Shown: one piece after another, positions 36,464 through 45,172 of the stretch
Position numbering within the stretch: the stretch's first letter is position 1
How the letters are laid out: each line of letters begins with the position of its first letter
Assembly (NCBI GenBank): GCA_025210395.1
Contig: JAOARV010000032.1
Location: 83,215-147,214, forward strand
Source of the DNA: Marinisporobacter sp.
Lineage (GTDB): Bacteria > Bacillota > Clostridia > Peptostreptococcales > Thermotaleaceae
Direction: 5' to 3'
DNA length: 64,000 bases
Program-made: the position numbers and the translations under genes
Notes under the pieces: model-generated
Seen by the model: the letters and a program-made list of their open reading frames with translations, nothing else
Told to the model about the DNA's origin: nothing
Databases searched by the model: none

Positions 36464-36568
36464 AAATAAAGGGGAGTAGTTCGCAAAGCTTTTGCTTTGA
36501 ACACTGATTGCGACATACTGGTGAAAACACCCGCTTCAGTGCAAGAATGATCTTGGAACGAGACCTTT
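36464..36568 (+). ncRNA. yybP-ykoY manganese riboswitch
   Basis: The class-defining ends are both present: AAAGGGGAGTAG at 36468-36479 and AACGAGACCTTTA at 36557-36569, with GCGACATACTGGTG and CACCCGC in between. This class binds Mn2+ in two stacked loops. The 3' helix GACCTTTATTTTAAGAAC can pair either with the 5' GGGG-side or with a downstream copy to make a terminator, so Mn2+ should switch transcription into the MntR-like gene. The class usually controls Mn2+ exporters rather than a DtxR-type regulator. Confidence 0.87.
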
Positions 36569-36618
36569 ATTTTAAGAACATTTATTTGTGTTCTTAAAAT
36601 AAAGGTCTTATTTATTTT
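36562..36618 (+). terminator. Riboswitch terminator before mntR
   Basis: GACCTTTATTTTAAGAAC and GTTCTTAAAATAAAGGTC form a perfect 18-bp stem followed by TTATTTATTTT. Its first arm is the last segment of the Mn2+ aptamer, so the two structures exclude one another. Confidence 0.9.
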
Positions 36619-36639
36619 ACAAAAAAAGGGGGATTTGGG

Positions 36640-37080
36640 ATGCTATCACCAAGCTTAGAAGATTACTTAGAAGAAATCTATGGATTATCTTTGATAAAAA
36701 GGGAAATAAGAGTTAGAGATATAGCAGAAAAATTAAATGTATCTTCGCCATCTGTTGTAAAGGCTTTAAGAAAGTTACATGATGCAAGCTATATCATATA
36801 CAAGAAATATGAAGGAATTCACCTAACAAAAGAAGGAAAAAAGCTAGGGAACTTATTGGTAAAAAGAAATCATGTATTACAAGAATTTTTATCTGTGATC
36901 AATAGTCCATGTGATGTGGAAGCAGAGGCAGAAGCTATGGAGCATTACTTGAGTCCCCCTACGATTTGGGCAATAGAAAAATTAGTAGAATTTATGAAAA
37001 AAGATCCAGAAATAATGAAAAAATTTGAAAGCTTTTGTGGGGAGAGTAAGGAAAAACATTGGAGTGAAGAAATTGAATAA
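36640..37080 (+). CDS. mntR: MntR-like DtxR family metalloregulator
   Basis: A 146-residue DtxR-type protein without the SH3 domain, as in Bacillus MntR. The N-terminal winged helix includes IRVRDIAEKLNVSSPSVVKA. The MntR metal ligands appear at matching places: Asp8 and Glu11 (SLEDYLE), His78 (KRNHVLQ), Glu98, Glu101 and His102 (EAMEHYLSP). It should bind Mn2+ and repress uptake genes. The neighbouring convergent feoA-feoB pair has DtxR-type dyads upstream and is a likely target. Confidence 0.9.
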   Translation: MLSPSLEDYLEEIYGLSLIKREIRVRDIAEKLNVSSPSVVKALRKLHDASYIIYKKYEGIHLTKEGKKLGNLLVKRNHVLQEFLSVINSPCDVEAEAEAMEHYLSPPTIWAIEKLVEFMKKDPEIMKKFESFCGESKEKHWSEEIE

Positions 37081-37112
37081 AAAAAGAAACACCATAGATG
37101 TGTTTCTTTTTA
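37081..37112. terminator. Bidirectional terminator
   Basis: AAAAAGAAACAC and GTGTTTCTTTTT pair around a CATAGAT loop between convergent mntR and feoB genes; it reaches the feoB stop codon. Confidence 0.87.
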
Positions 37113-38510
37113 TGCAAGGCCTAGAAGTCTAGCACCTTGAGTTATAATAAAACATGTGATGAATGCTATGATTGTAGGCATAACTGCTGCGAAAACTGTC
37201 CATTTTGAACTGCCAGATTCTTTTTTGATAGTCCAAAGGGTAGTGCCACAGGGGAAATGAAGGAGTGAAAAGATCATAACATTTAAAGCAGTAAGATAGG
37301 TCCAACCATTTGCAATAAACAAATCTCCCATAGCCTGTAGACTATCTAACTCAAGCATACTTCCCTTAGCCATATAGCTCATAATCAAAATAGGTAAAAC
37401 GATTTCATTTGCAGGTAAACCAAGGATGAAAGCCATTAATATGAATCCGTCCATACCAATAAGGTGACCTAAAGGGTGTAAAAAAGTTGCTACATGTGTT
37501 AATATACTTTGATTCCCTATAAACACATTGGCTAAAATCCATGTAATGAGACCTGCGGGAGCAGCTACAACGATGGCGCGACCTAATACAAATATGGTTC
37601 GGTCGATTAAGGAGCGATAAAGGATTTTACCAAATTGAGGTCTTCTATAGGGGGGCAGTTCTAGTGTAAAGGAAGATGGAACCCCTTTTAATAATGTTTT
37701 TGAAAGTCCAAAGGAAACTAATAGAGTCATGAAAATTCCCAATAATACAAGGATACATACGAACAAGGTAGCTGCAATACTACTATATTTACTTGATACA
37801 GCACCACCTACGAAAATAGTAGCTATAGCGATTAATGTAGGAAAACGACCATTGCAAGGAACGAAATTATTTGTTAGCATGGCAATAAGTCTTTCTCTTG
37901 GAGAATCGATAATCCTACAAGCGATAATTCCAGCAGCGTTACATCCAAAGCCCATACTCATTGTAAGAGATTGCTTTCCGTGAGCACCTGATTTTTTAAA
38001 TAATCGATCAAGATTAAAGGCAACACGAGGAAGATAACCTAAATCTTCCAGTAATGTAAAGCACGGAAAAAATATAGCCATAGGGGGAAGCATAACAGAA
38101 ATTACCCATGCTAAGGTACGATATATACCTAATATGAGAATACCATGAAGCCAAGCAGGAGCATTTGCTTTTATGAATAAAGTACTTAGGTGTGCTTCTA
38201 TACCAAACAAGAAATCTGCCAAAAGTGCAGAGGGTACGTTAGCACCTGTTACGGTAATCCAAAAGACTAATCCCAATAATAAAAACATAATAGGATATCC
38301 TGTGATTTTCGAGGTAAGGATATCATCTAACTTTTTATCCCAATTAAATTTACTAGTATTTTTTTTAGTGACCACACTATTTGCGATTTCCTCTGCTTCA
38401 GAATAAATACTGCTAACCATCATATCCCTAAATTGATGATGTTCTTCCTTAGAAATTTTATGTTGCAAGGAAGCTAATAAATCACATGGATGAGATGTTT
38501 TATTATTCAT
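37110..38510 (-). CDS. feoB: FeoB membrane domain, encoded separately
   Basis: About 466 residues forming the FeoB permease part: a GDI-like cytoplasmic start, then Gate motifs FTLLEDLGYLPRVAFNLDR with GFGCNAAGIIACR, and in the second half GLPANEIVLPI, a diverged form of the second gate. The G domain is in the preceding gene. AGGAGGG precedes the ATG at 38510, whose ATGAATAA overlaps the upstream stop, so the two are translationally coupled. Metal preference (Fe2+ or Mn2+) is open; the MntR setting hints at Mn2+. Confidence 0.87.
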   Translation of the reverse strand: MNNKTSHPCDLLASLQHKISKEEHHQFRDMMVSSIYSEAEEIANSVVTKKNTSKFNWDKKLDDILTSKITGYPIMFLLLGLVFWITVTGANVPSALLADFLFGIEAHLSTLFIKANAPAWLHGILILGIYRTLAWVISVMLPPMAIFFPCFTLLEDLGYLPRVAFNLDRLFKKSGAHGKQSLTMSMGFGCNAAGIIACRIIDSPRERLIAMLTNNFVPCNGRFPTLIAIATIFVGGAVSSKYSSIAATLFVCILVLLGIFMTLLVSFGLSKTLLKGVPSSFTLELPPYRRPQFGKILYRSLIDRTIFVLGRAIVVAAPAGLITWILANVFIGNQSILTHVATFLHPLGHLIGMDGFILMAFILGLPANEIVLPILIMSYMAKGSMLELDSLQAMGDLFIANGWTYLTALNVMIFSLLHFPCGTTLWTIKKESGSSKWTVFAAVMPTIIAFITCFIITQGARLLGLA

Positions 38511-39294
38511 AAATACGTGATCCCTCCTTTTGCTTTTTAAAACAACTTTCAGCATGTAAAAACTGTTGTATAGAATGGAGTATGGTGGGGTCTCCTTCTA
38601 ATATTTTTAAAGCTACCCATCTAGGATTTAATTGATCTCCTAGAATTTCTTTTAGGGAAGGGATGAGATTTTCGATTTGAACTTCAAGTTCTTTTGGATA
38701 TACTAATTTTTTAGGAGAACTTTTTTCGAGACCTATACCAATATCATAGATTTTATTCATTAAATCAATTAAGCCGTCACCACTTCTAGCAGAAGTACCG
38801 ACTACAGGAATACCCAAAGCTTTTTCTAGTGCTTTAAGATCTAGGGAGATCCCCTTTCTTTTGGCTTCATCCATTAAATTTACACAAAGAATGACATTAT
38901 TCGTAAGCTCCATAACTTGTAGTACTAGATTAAGATTTCTCTCAAGACAAGTTGCATCTGTAACTACAACAGTTGCATCTGGTTTTCCAAAACAAATAAA
39001 ATCTCTTGCCACTTCTTCTTCAACGGAATTGGCTAAAAGGGAATAGGTTCCTGGTAGATCTACAAGAACAAATTTTTTATTTTTGTACTTATAATTACCT
39101 CGAGCATTTGTAACTGTCTTTCCAGGCCAATTGCCTGTATGTTGTTTAAGACCTGTTAAAGCATTGAACACCGTGCTTTTACCAACATTTGGATTGCCTG
39201 CTAAAGCAATAACTAATTCATCAGGATTTCCTACTTTTATATTGAATTTTTCTTTTAGTAGGGCTTTACCACAGGATTGACAGGTGAGTCCCAT
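38503..39294 (-). CDS. feoB: FeoB G-protein domain, encoded separately
   Basis: A 263-residue protein equal to the N-terminal GTPase of FeoB: G1 GNPNVGKST near 34-42, G3 DLPGTYS, G4 NLMD and G5 TSARSG, then a helical GDI-like tail. It starts with an extra zinc-ribbon-like C-Q-S-C knuckle absent from ordinary FeoB. It ends in an overlap with the membrane-domain gene; both are needed for a full FeoB. The split looks natural, since each part has its own ribosome binding site. Confidence 0.87.
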   Translation of the reverse strand: MGLTCQSCGKALLKEKFNIKVGNPDELVIALAGNPNVGKSTVFNALTGLKQHTGNWPGKTVTNARGNYKYKNKKFVLVDLPGTYSLLANSVEEEVARDFICFGKPDATVVVTDATCLERNLNLVLQVMELTNNVILCVNLMDEAKRKGISLDLKALEKALGIPVVGTSARSGDGLIDLMNKIYDIGIGLEKSSPKKLVYPKELEVQIENLIPSLKEILGDQLNPRWVALKILEGDPTILHSIQQFLHAESCFKKQKEGSRIYE

Positions 39295-39317
39295 TTATTT
39301 CACTCCTCTCTATAGCT

Positions 39318-39554
39318 TTAAATTGGTTTTACTAAAATAAGAGATGCTTCTTCTTTTCTCAAAGCAATAGTAGCGCCCCTTATGTTATAGGCAGTAGGGC
39401 CTCCTAAGGGACTTTTCCTGACTACATGAATTATTGTGCCTGGGATTAGCCCTAAATCTAACATTCTTCTTCTAGATAGACCTGTTGTTATTAGATCTGA
39501 AACACGAGCGGACGTTCCGACAGAAAGATCAGAAAGAGGAATTGACTTTTCCAT
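39318..39554 (-). CDS. feoA: FeoA protein of the second Feo system
   Basis: A 78-residue FeoA: LSDLSVGTSARVSDL at the start, then RRRMLDLGLIPGTIIHVVRK and PTAYNIRGATIALRKEEA, the canonical core. AAGGAGG precedes the ATG. It is first in the feoA-feoB(G)-feoB(membrane) unit, 23 bp before the G-domain gene. Confidence 0.92.
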   Translation of the reverse strand: MEKSIPLSDLSVGTSARVSDLITTGLSRRRMLDLGLIPGTIIHVVRKSPLGGPTAYNIRGATIALRKEEASLILVKPI

Positions 39555-39569
39555 TTTTAACCTCCTTTT

Positions 39570-39624
39570 TTATTAGCCGAGGCTAATAAAATCAAAAAAA
39601 ATTTTATGATTAGCTTTGGTTAAT
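39570..39624 (-). promoter_or_regulatory. Pair of DtxR/MntR-type dyads upstream of feoA
   Basis: A perfect dyad TTATTAGCC-GA-GGCTAATAA at 39570-39589 and a looser copy TTAGC-TTT-GGTTAA at about 39610-39623. TTAG-rich dyads of this kind are typical operators of DtxR/MntR regulators. The first overlaps the leader just before the ribosome binding site. No other regulator sites of this type were seen in the window. Confidence 0.65.
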
Positions 39625-39680
39625 AAATTTTCTATTTACATTTACATAATATGTAGAGGGAAAAAAATGGTTACAAAAAA

Positions 39681-39717
39681 AATCAATAAGGATAGAGCTG
39701 TAACTCTCCTTACTGAT
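39681..39717 (-). terminator. Terminator after mscS
   Basis: On the minus strand AATCAGTAAGGA pairs with TCCTTATTGATT (12 bp, one G-T) and is followed by TTTTTTTTG. It overlaps the end of the mscS frame. Confidence 0.82.
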
Positions 39718-40553
39718 TATCATTTAAAAAAAATCGAGGATAAGCAATAGATATATTATTTTCTTTGAAGATTTTTAAGACGTGTTCATAAATACGATTT
39801 CTTAGGAACCATTGAAACTGGGGATTGACTACACCAATAATAATATATTTTGCGCCCCCTAGCTTTCCATCTAAAGATATGACTCCTAATAAACTAAATT
39901 CTGAATAATTAGCATTTCCAACTTTATATAATTTATCATCGTACTTTTTATTAATGGTTTCACAAATTTGATTTAAAATCTTTTCTGCTAAGGACTTCTT
40001 CAAAGGGAACAACAATTTCTACAATCACTCTTGCTTTTTCTTTATGATAATTTTTTAAAGTCTTAATTTCTCCATTGGGTATGTACACTTTTCGCAAGGT
40101 CCATTCCCTAATTGCTGTAGAACGAAGACCGATTTCTTCTACGGTTCCAAAATAGGATTCGTTAATACTCACATAATCTCCAACCTTCATTTGTCTTTCA
40201 AATAAAATGAAAAATCCATTAATAATATCTTTAATGAGATTTTGGGCACCAAGTCCTGCTACTAATGTAATAATACCTGCCCCTGTTAGAATAGTAGATT
40301 TTTTGATCAGTCCAAATTCACTTAAAATATTTAGTATGGCAAGGGTAAGAATAAAATATGCAAATACGGAGTCAACTACACTTTTTATAGTCATTTCACG
40401 CTGTTCATTAAACTTTGTAATTTGAATAATTTTAGTTGTAAGAAACATGACAAATCGAATTAAGCAAAAGGAAACAAAGAGAATAAGAAGTGAAGTAAAA
40501 AAAGGCTTAATATTATTAGGAAAACGAATATTTTCGATAAAAGATAGATCCAT
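39710..40553 (-). pseudogene. MscS-family mechanosensitive channel, frameshifted
   Basis: The first frame (40553-39960) has three membrane helices, the pore helix segment GAGIITLVAGLGAQNLIKDI and the beta domain start GDYVSI..GTVEEIGLRST, all MscS hallmarks. It ends early after VEIVVPFEE. The rest of the C-terminal domain (SLAEKILNQICETI to the end at 39710) continues in another frame. One base too many near 39992-39997 (GAAGAAGTCC on the minus strand) explains the shift. The joined protein of about 280 residues is of normal length. A sequencing error is possible. GGAGG supports the start at 40553. Confidence 0.82.
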
Positions 40554-40659
40554 ATTTTTAACCTCCAAATAAGGATATAAGTCATATTTAGTATTGTCTA
40601 CAATGATGAGATTACCTATTCCTTATTTAAAAAATAAGTTGTTTTATAGATCAACAAAA

Positions 40660-40695
40660 AAGTTCCTCCTTAACAAAATTTTGCTAAGGAGAAAC
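40660..40695 (-). terminator. Terminator of the glutamine synthetase gene
   Basis: On the minus strand AGTTTCTCCTTA and TAAGGAGGAACT pair with one mismatch around GCAAAATTTTGT, followed by TTTTTTG. Confidence 0.87.
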
Positions 40696-40697
40696 TC

Positions 40698-42632
40698 TTA
40701 TATAAAGTTAAATAAATTTCTTTTGTAAATAATGTATAATTCGTTTAATTCATTCATTTTGCTACTCATTTCTAATTGAAGAGTAGAAACCGTTTCATAA
40801 TCTTCTCTATCAATAGCTTCTCTTATTTTTGTAAATAAGGATTTTTTATTTAAACTATCCTTCATTAAATAATATCTTAAATGATTGATTTTTTCCCAAT
40901 TTACTACATCTAAGTCTGTTACGAAATCATGGTCATGTAGCTTTTTATAGCTTCTTACCATATCCATATTCTCTGGAATAATTCGATTGTATAATTCTGT
41001 TGTCCACTGAGTTAAAATAGCAACTTTATAAGAGTTAATGATTGCTTCGTTGAAGATGTTTCCTTGTAGTAAAACAGATTTCTTCTCAGGATATTTGTCA
41101 AAATTAATAACATTGTCCCAAACAGTGGAAGGGGGGTTACCGAATAAAGTATTTCTTTCTTCCTCTGTATAATCTTCAAATACATCTTCCTCACTTCTAT
41201 AAGCTCTTTCTTTTTCAAGGTAGAAGGAATCCTCTCCAGCTGTCTTAGAAAGTGCTTTTGCTAACTCAGAAGAAGTTTTTTGATTTTTTAAAGAAGCTTC
41301 TATACCATGAAGCATTGCTTGATAAACAGAAGCAAGGACTAAATAGGTATTACTTGTAGGATTTGGCGCTCTTAATTCAAACCTTGTTGCCATTGGTTTT
41401 TCTATATCACGAATAAGACCTACTAAAACAGTTCTGTTACGTGAAAGGCAGTCAGGTGAATGTCCTATAGAACAAACAGTACAAACAGGTGCTTCAAAGC
41501 CTGGCTTTAAACGATTGAAACCATCATTTGTAGAAGTAACAAAGGGATTGACTACTTCATAATTTTTAAGAAGTCCCATAAGGGCACCAAAGCCAATAGG
41601 GCTCATATAATCTTTTTTCATATCCTGTGGGGAAAAAAGATTTTTCATTTTCCCATTTTTAAGCTTTAAGGCTACACCAACGTGGTGATGTTCACCATTT
41701 CCAGCAACTCCTTCAACGGGTTTTGCCATGAAAGTAACCTCTAAGCCATTGTTCATAAATGTATCTTTTACTACATCTCTTGCAATCAATTCATTATCAG
41801 CACATTGTAGTGCTGTACTGTATTTCCAGTCTATTTCAAGCTGTTCCATGATGTGATCAAAATTTCCGTTCCCTGTAAGTTTTGCTTTTACGCCTCCAAC
41901 TTCCTTATGACCCATTTCTGATTCAAGTCCATATTGATCAAGTGCTAAAAGAGATTGTTCCATTGCTGTACGAACTGGACCAACAGTTCTTTTCCAGTAT
42001 TGTTCTTTTAATACTTGAGAAGTAGAAAGCTGTTCAATATCGGCCTTGTCATCAGGTGTTTTCACCCAAAATTCAAGCTCTGTTGCAGCAGTTAAAACAA
42101 CCTCATCAATATCATCTATGGAGCTGATGTTTAAATCTTCTAGGATATAAGGATATTCTTTTAAGAGATTAAGGATTTGACTTTTAAAATGTTTTACAGC
42201 ATTTAATAAAATGGAGCGAGAGTCAACCTTTACGTTGTTGTGAATAAGGAAAGAAGGAATTCTAAGGGTTCCTACAGGTAGATTCGTTTGTGGATCGTAG
42301 TGATCAAAATTATAGTCAACGAACCAGTTAACAGACCTATCAGGAATTAAGTCAACTTGAGCATTGTTCAAAGTAGCAATTTCAGGAAGAACTACACTAG
42401 ATCCATCTGTTTGAACGCCACAAGTTAAAAAGTTATCAATATCCTCTAGAAAAAGGTTGACAGGAATTTTTTCATCCGTATCATTTCCTCCTAAATCTAC
42501 GCCTACTAAAGATATAAATTTAATTTCAGGATGCTCCTTGAGTATGGAAGTGATTGCCTCAGGAGAATGATGTGATGCAGGAAGAAGAAATAATAGCTTG
42601 TTGTTTTCAGAAAATAAAACATCTTTTGACAT
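40698..42632 (-). CDS. Glutamine synthetase, large form
   Basis: A 644-residue protein of the glutamine synthetase catalytic family. Seen: LTAATELEFWV (metal-binding Glu), GNGEHHHVGVAL (the G-x-G-x-H-x-H ammonium/metal site), RFELRAPNPTSNTYLVLASV (the Arg and NP-SN-Y block of the active site). It makes glutamine from glutamate and ammonia with ATP. It is longer than GSI (about 450) because of inserts and a helical C-terminal extension of about 120 residues, as in related large clostridial enzymes. GAGGTGAGC precedes the ATG. Confidence 0.9.
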   Translation of the reverse strand: MSKDVLFSENNKLLFLLPASHHSPEAITSILKEHPEIKFISLVGVDLGGNDTDEKIPVNLFLEDIDNFLTCGVQTDGSSVVLPEIATLNNAQVDLIPDRSVNWFVDYNFDHYDPQTNLPVGTLRIPSFLIHNNVKVDSRSILLNAVKHFKSQILNLLKEYPYILEDLNISSIDDIDEVVLTAATELEFWVKTPDDKADIEQLSTSQVLKEQYWKRTVGPVRTAMEQSLLALDQYGLESEMGHKEVGGVKAKLTGNGNFDHIMEQLEIDWKYSTALQCADNELIARDVVKDTFMNNGLEVTFMAKPVEGVAGNGEHHHVGVALKLKNGKMKNLFSPQDMKKDYMSPIGFGALMGLLKNYEVVNPFVTSTNDGFNRLKPGFEAPVCTVCSIGHSPDCLSRNRTVLVGLIRDIEKPMATRFELRAPNPTSNTYLVLASVYQAMLHGIEASLKNQKTSSELAKALSKTAGEDSFYLEKERAYRSEEDVFEDYTEEERNTLFGNPPSTVWDNVINFDKYPEKKSVLLQGNIFNEAIINSYKVAILTQWTTELYNRIIPENMDMVRSYKKLHDHDFVTDLDVVNWEKINHLRYYLMKDSLNKKSLFTKIREAIDREDYETVSTLQLEMSSKMNELNELYIIYKRNLFNFI

Positions 42633-42714
42633 ATGCTCACCTCTTATTCTAAATAGTTACTATATCGGATAATTATAGCATAAATAGAATTTTTGTAAAG
42701 AATCATTTGATTTT

Positions 42715-43773
42715 TCATTTTGGGAAAAGTTCGACTTTTTCAAGGGTAATGAAGAAAATGAGAGAAATAGGCCCTAAAATTAACCCTAAAATGCCGAACA
42801 ATTTTAATCCTATATACATAGATATAAGGGTAGCAAGCGGATAAACGCCTATTTGACTTCCTAAAATTTTTGGTTCTAGCAATTGACGAATAAATATAAT
42901 GATGATGTATAGTAGGGTTAAGCTAAAAGCAGTTTTATAGGATTTCATCAATAGATTCCCAATAATGAGTGGAACATACACGCAGCCCGTACCAACGATT
43001 GGAAGGGCATCGATGATACTAGCAAAAAAGGCAATCAGTAAAGAATAATCCATCCCTATAGCTATTAGACCTATTGCACTTTCTATAAATGTGATACACA
43101 TTAAAATCAATTGGGACTTCATATACCCCATTAAAGCGAATAATAAATTTTCTTTTACCATTTGACTTTTCGAAAGTGCATTTGTAGGGAGTTGAGCTAT
43201 GATAAATGCTTTTATTTTCTTTTTATCTCTAGCCATAAAAAAAGTGGAGAGGATGGTTACAATTAAAAATGTAAAAAAACTTGGAATAGCTGAAATAAAA
43301 GACAACAAGGATGAAATAAATTTTCCTAGGATAGAAGTTAAGTTTTGAAATAGTCCATTAACAGCATTGATGATAGATTGAGCAAGATCAGGAGGTAATC
43401 CTATATATAAATGTTCCACTTTTTTTACGAGTTCACTACTGTGAAGATATAATTTTTTGGGATATTGAGAAAGCTCTATAGAAAGAGTCGTCAATTGTAC
43501 AATGATGATGCCACCAATGAGTGATAGGATTAAACCAATAAATAAAACAAAAAAGAATATAATGATAAAGGTAGAGATATTTCGAGAAAGCTTTAAAACT
43601 TCATTTAAAAAATTGATTGCTGGTTCAAGAATAGATGCGATGATCCAGCTAAGTATAAAGGGTAAAATATAAAATATAAGGGTTGTAGAGATAAAATATA
43701 CCCCTAGAAGGATAAAACATAGGATGAATATGCGTGCTAGAATAGGAAGATATTTTTCAAAAGAATTATTCAT
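42715..43773 (-). CDS. ytvI: YtvI-like sporulation integral membrane protein (AI-2E family)
   Basis: A 352-residue membrane protein with about eight helices and the AI-2E transporter family pattern; the block IIDALPIVGTGCVYVPLIIGNL near residues 245-265 and QLLEPKILGSQIGVYPLATL are typical of YtvI, a protein expressed during sporulation in Bacillus. The function is not known. It supports the view that the host forms spores. It starts behind GAGGTG and lies in a minus-strand gene run. Confidence 0.85.
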   Translation of the reverse strand: MNNSFEKYLPILARIFILCFILLGVYFISTTLIFYILPFILSWIIASILEPAINFLNEVLKLSRNISTFIIIFFFVLFIGLILSLIGGIIIVQLTTLSIELSQYPKKLYLHSSELVKKVEHLYIGLPPDLAQSIINAVNGLFQNLTSILGKFISSLLSFISAIPSFFTFLIVTILSTFFMARDKKKIKAFIIAQLPTNALSKSQMVKENLLFALMGYMKSQLILMCITFIESAIGLIAIGMDYSLLIAFFASIIDALPIVGTGCVYVPLIIGNLLMKSYKTAFSLTLLYIIIIFIRQLLEPKILGSQIGVYPLATLISMYIGLKLFGILGLILGPISLIFFITLEKVELFPK

Positions 43774-43856
43774 ATAAACACCTCGAAATTAAGTGGATAT
43801 ATAATTATATGCGCAAAAGAAATGGATATCACAGTTGACAAGTTTTATTGCACAAA

Positions 43857-43884
43857 AAAGAGGTGTGCTTAAAATCACACCTCC
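43857..43884 (-). terminator. Terminator overlapping the hydrogenase-like gene's stop
   Basis: On the minus strand GAGGTGTG and CACACCTC pair around ATTTTAAG, followed by TTTTTTG. The first arm contains the last codons and the TGA of the gene. Confidence 0.87.
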
Positions 43885-45161
43885 CTATATTTTGAAAGGT
43901 TTTCTTTTTTTGAAAGTAAATTTTTCACCTTATCTTTAAATAAAATCATGCAATCATCTAAATCTGAGTAGCCTAAAACGATATCTTCAGCAAGGGCTCT
44001 ACAGGAAGGGGAACCGCAGGCACCACAATCTAAATCAGGCAATAATTCATAAACTTCATCGATTTGCTCCATTTTTTTCATTGCTTCCATAATATTATCG
44101 TCTAATTTACGAACATTTTTTGGATGAATTTCTTCTTGCAACATAAAATCTTGAAGGGTTTTATTTAATCGAATTTCTTTATTTTCCATGTATTTTTGTG
44201 AAAGCTTTCGAATCCTATTTCTTGCGATAAATGGATTTTCTACGGTGAGGCATCCTCCTACACAACCATTGATACAAGCTAAACATTCTACAAATTGAAT
44301 CCCTTCTAATTTACCATTTTCAATTTCATCTAGTATTTTTATAACGTTTTCTATCCCGTCTACACATAAATAATTTTGTATATCCAAAGAGTAGGTTTCT
44401 CCTCCTGCTCTCGCCCAACCAATTGCTTTGCCAGAATCATAAAATTCAGAGTTTTCTTTTTGGAGGTCTTTCTTAAGATTTTTTTGAATACAAGGATATA
44501 CAGATTTTATAGAGATAACCCCATCTACATGGGAAGTTGCATTCCCTAATGGGTTTTTGACACTACTAATTTTTGCAGGGCAAGGACTAATAAAGAAAAT
44601 ACCTATATCAGAAGGTTTAAGACCTGTTTTTTGAACAGATTTTTCCCTTGCAAGCATAGCAGCTACCTCCATAGGAGATTCAATAGGAACGATATGGTCA
44701 ATAAGGCTTGGAAATCTAATCTGTATAAGTCTTACCACAACGGGGCAAGATGATGAAATTAAAGGAAGCTTCGATGGATTTTTTAATAACTCTCTTGTAT
44801 AATTAGATACAATGTCAGCTCCTCTAGAGACTTCATAAACATCATCAAAGCCAAGGGCTTTAAGGGCAGATAAAATCTTTATAGGTTCTATAGTTTCATC
44901 AAACTGTCCTAATAAAGTAGGAGCAGGAAGTGCTACCTTATATTTAAAATGATAGATATTTTCTAAAGGATCAGAAATACTGTTTTTAGCATGTTGTGGA
45001 CAAATTCGAATACATTCACCACAATCAATACATCTCTCCTTGATAATTCTGGCTTTTCCATTTCTTACTCGAATGGCTTCTGTAGGACATCTCTTGATAC
45101 AATTTGTACAACCGATACATTTATCTTCTTCTAATATAACAGAGTGGAAATGTTCAGTCAT
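43875..45161 (-). CDS. Sensory [FeFe]-hydrogenase-like iron-sulfur protein (HsfB type)
   Basis: A 428-residue protein: two 4Fe-4S ferredoxin motifs (CIGCTNCIKRCP and CIDCGECIRICP, residues 15-60), then the hydrogenase large-subunit domain with diverged H-cluster motifs SSSCPVVV, SPCPAK and ECLACINGCVGGCL, and a C-terminal 4Fe-4S module LDCGACGSPSCRALAEDI near residue 385. The motifs lack parts of TSCCPxW and MPCxxKxxE, so this is more likely a redox or H2 sensor than a catalytic hydrogenase. The DRTGG gene lies 11 bp upstream in the same operon. Confidence 0.87.
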   Translation of the reverse strand: MTEHFHSVILEEDKCIGCTNCIKRCPTEAIRVRNGKARIIKERCIDCGECIRICPQHAKNSISDPLENIYHFKYKVALPAPTLLGQFDETIEPIKILSALKALGFDDVYEVSRGADIVSNYTRELLKNPSKLPLISSSCPVVVRLIQIRFPSLIDHIVPIESPMEVAAMLAREKSVQKTGLKPSDIGIFFISPCPAKISSVKNPLGNATSHVDGVISIKSVYPCIQKNLKKDLQKENSEFYDSGKAIGWARAGGETYSLDIQNYLCVDGIENVIKILDEIENGKLEGIQFVECLACINGCVGGCLTVENPFIARNRIRKLSQKYMENKEIRLNKTLQDFMLQEEIHPKNVRKLDDNIMEAMKKMEQIDEVYELLPDLDCGACGSPSCRALAEDIVLGYSDLDDCMILFKDKVKNLLSKKENLSKYREV

Positions 45162-45172
45162 ATAATCACTCC

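Noticed and set aside
38503..38555. Recent frameshift in the second feoB
   Set aside because: The membrane-domain gene has its own AGGAGGG and a coupled start, and the G-domain protein has a distinct N-terminus, so a natural split is more likely than a broken gene.
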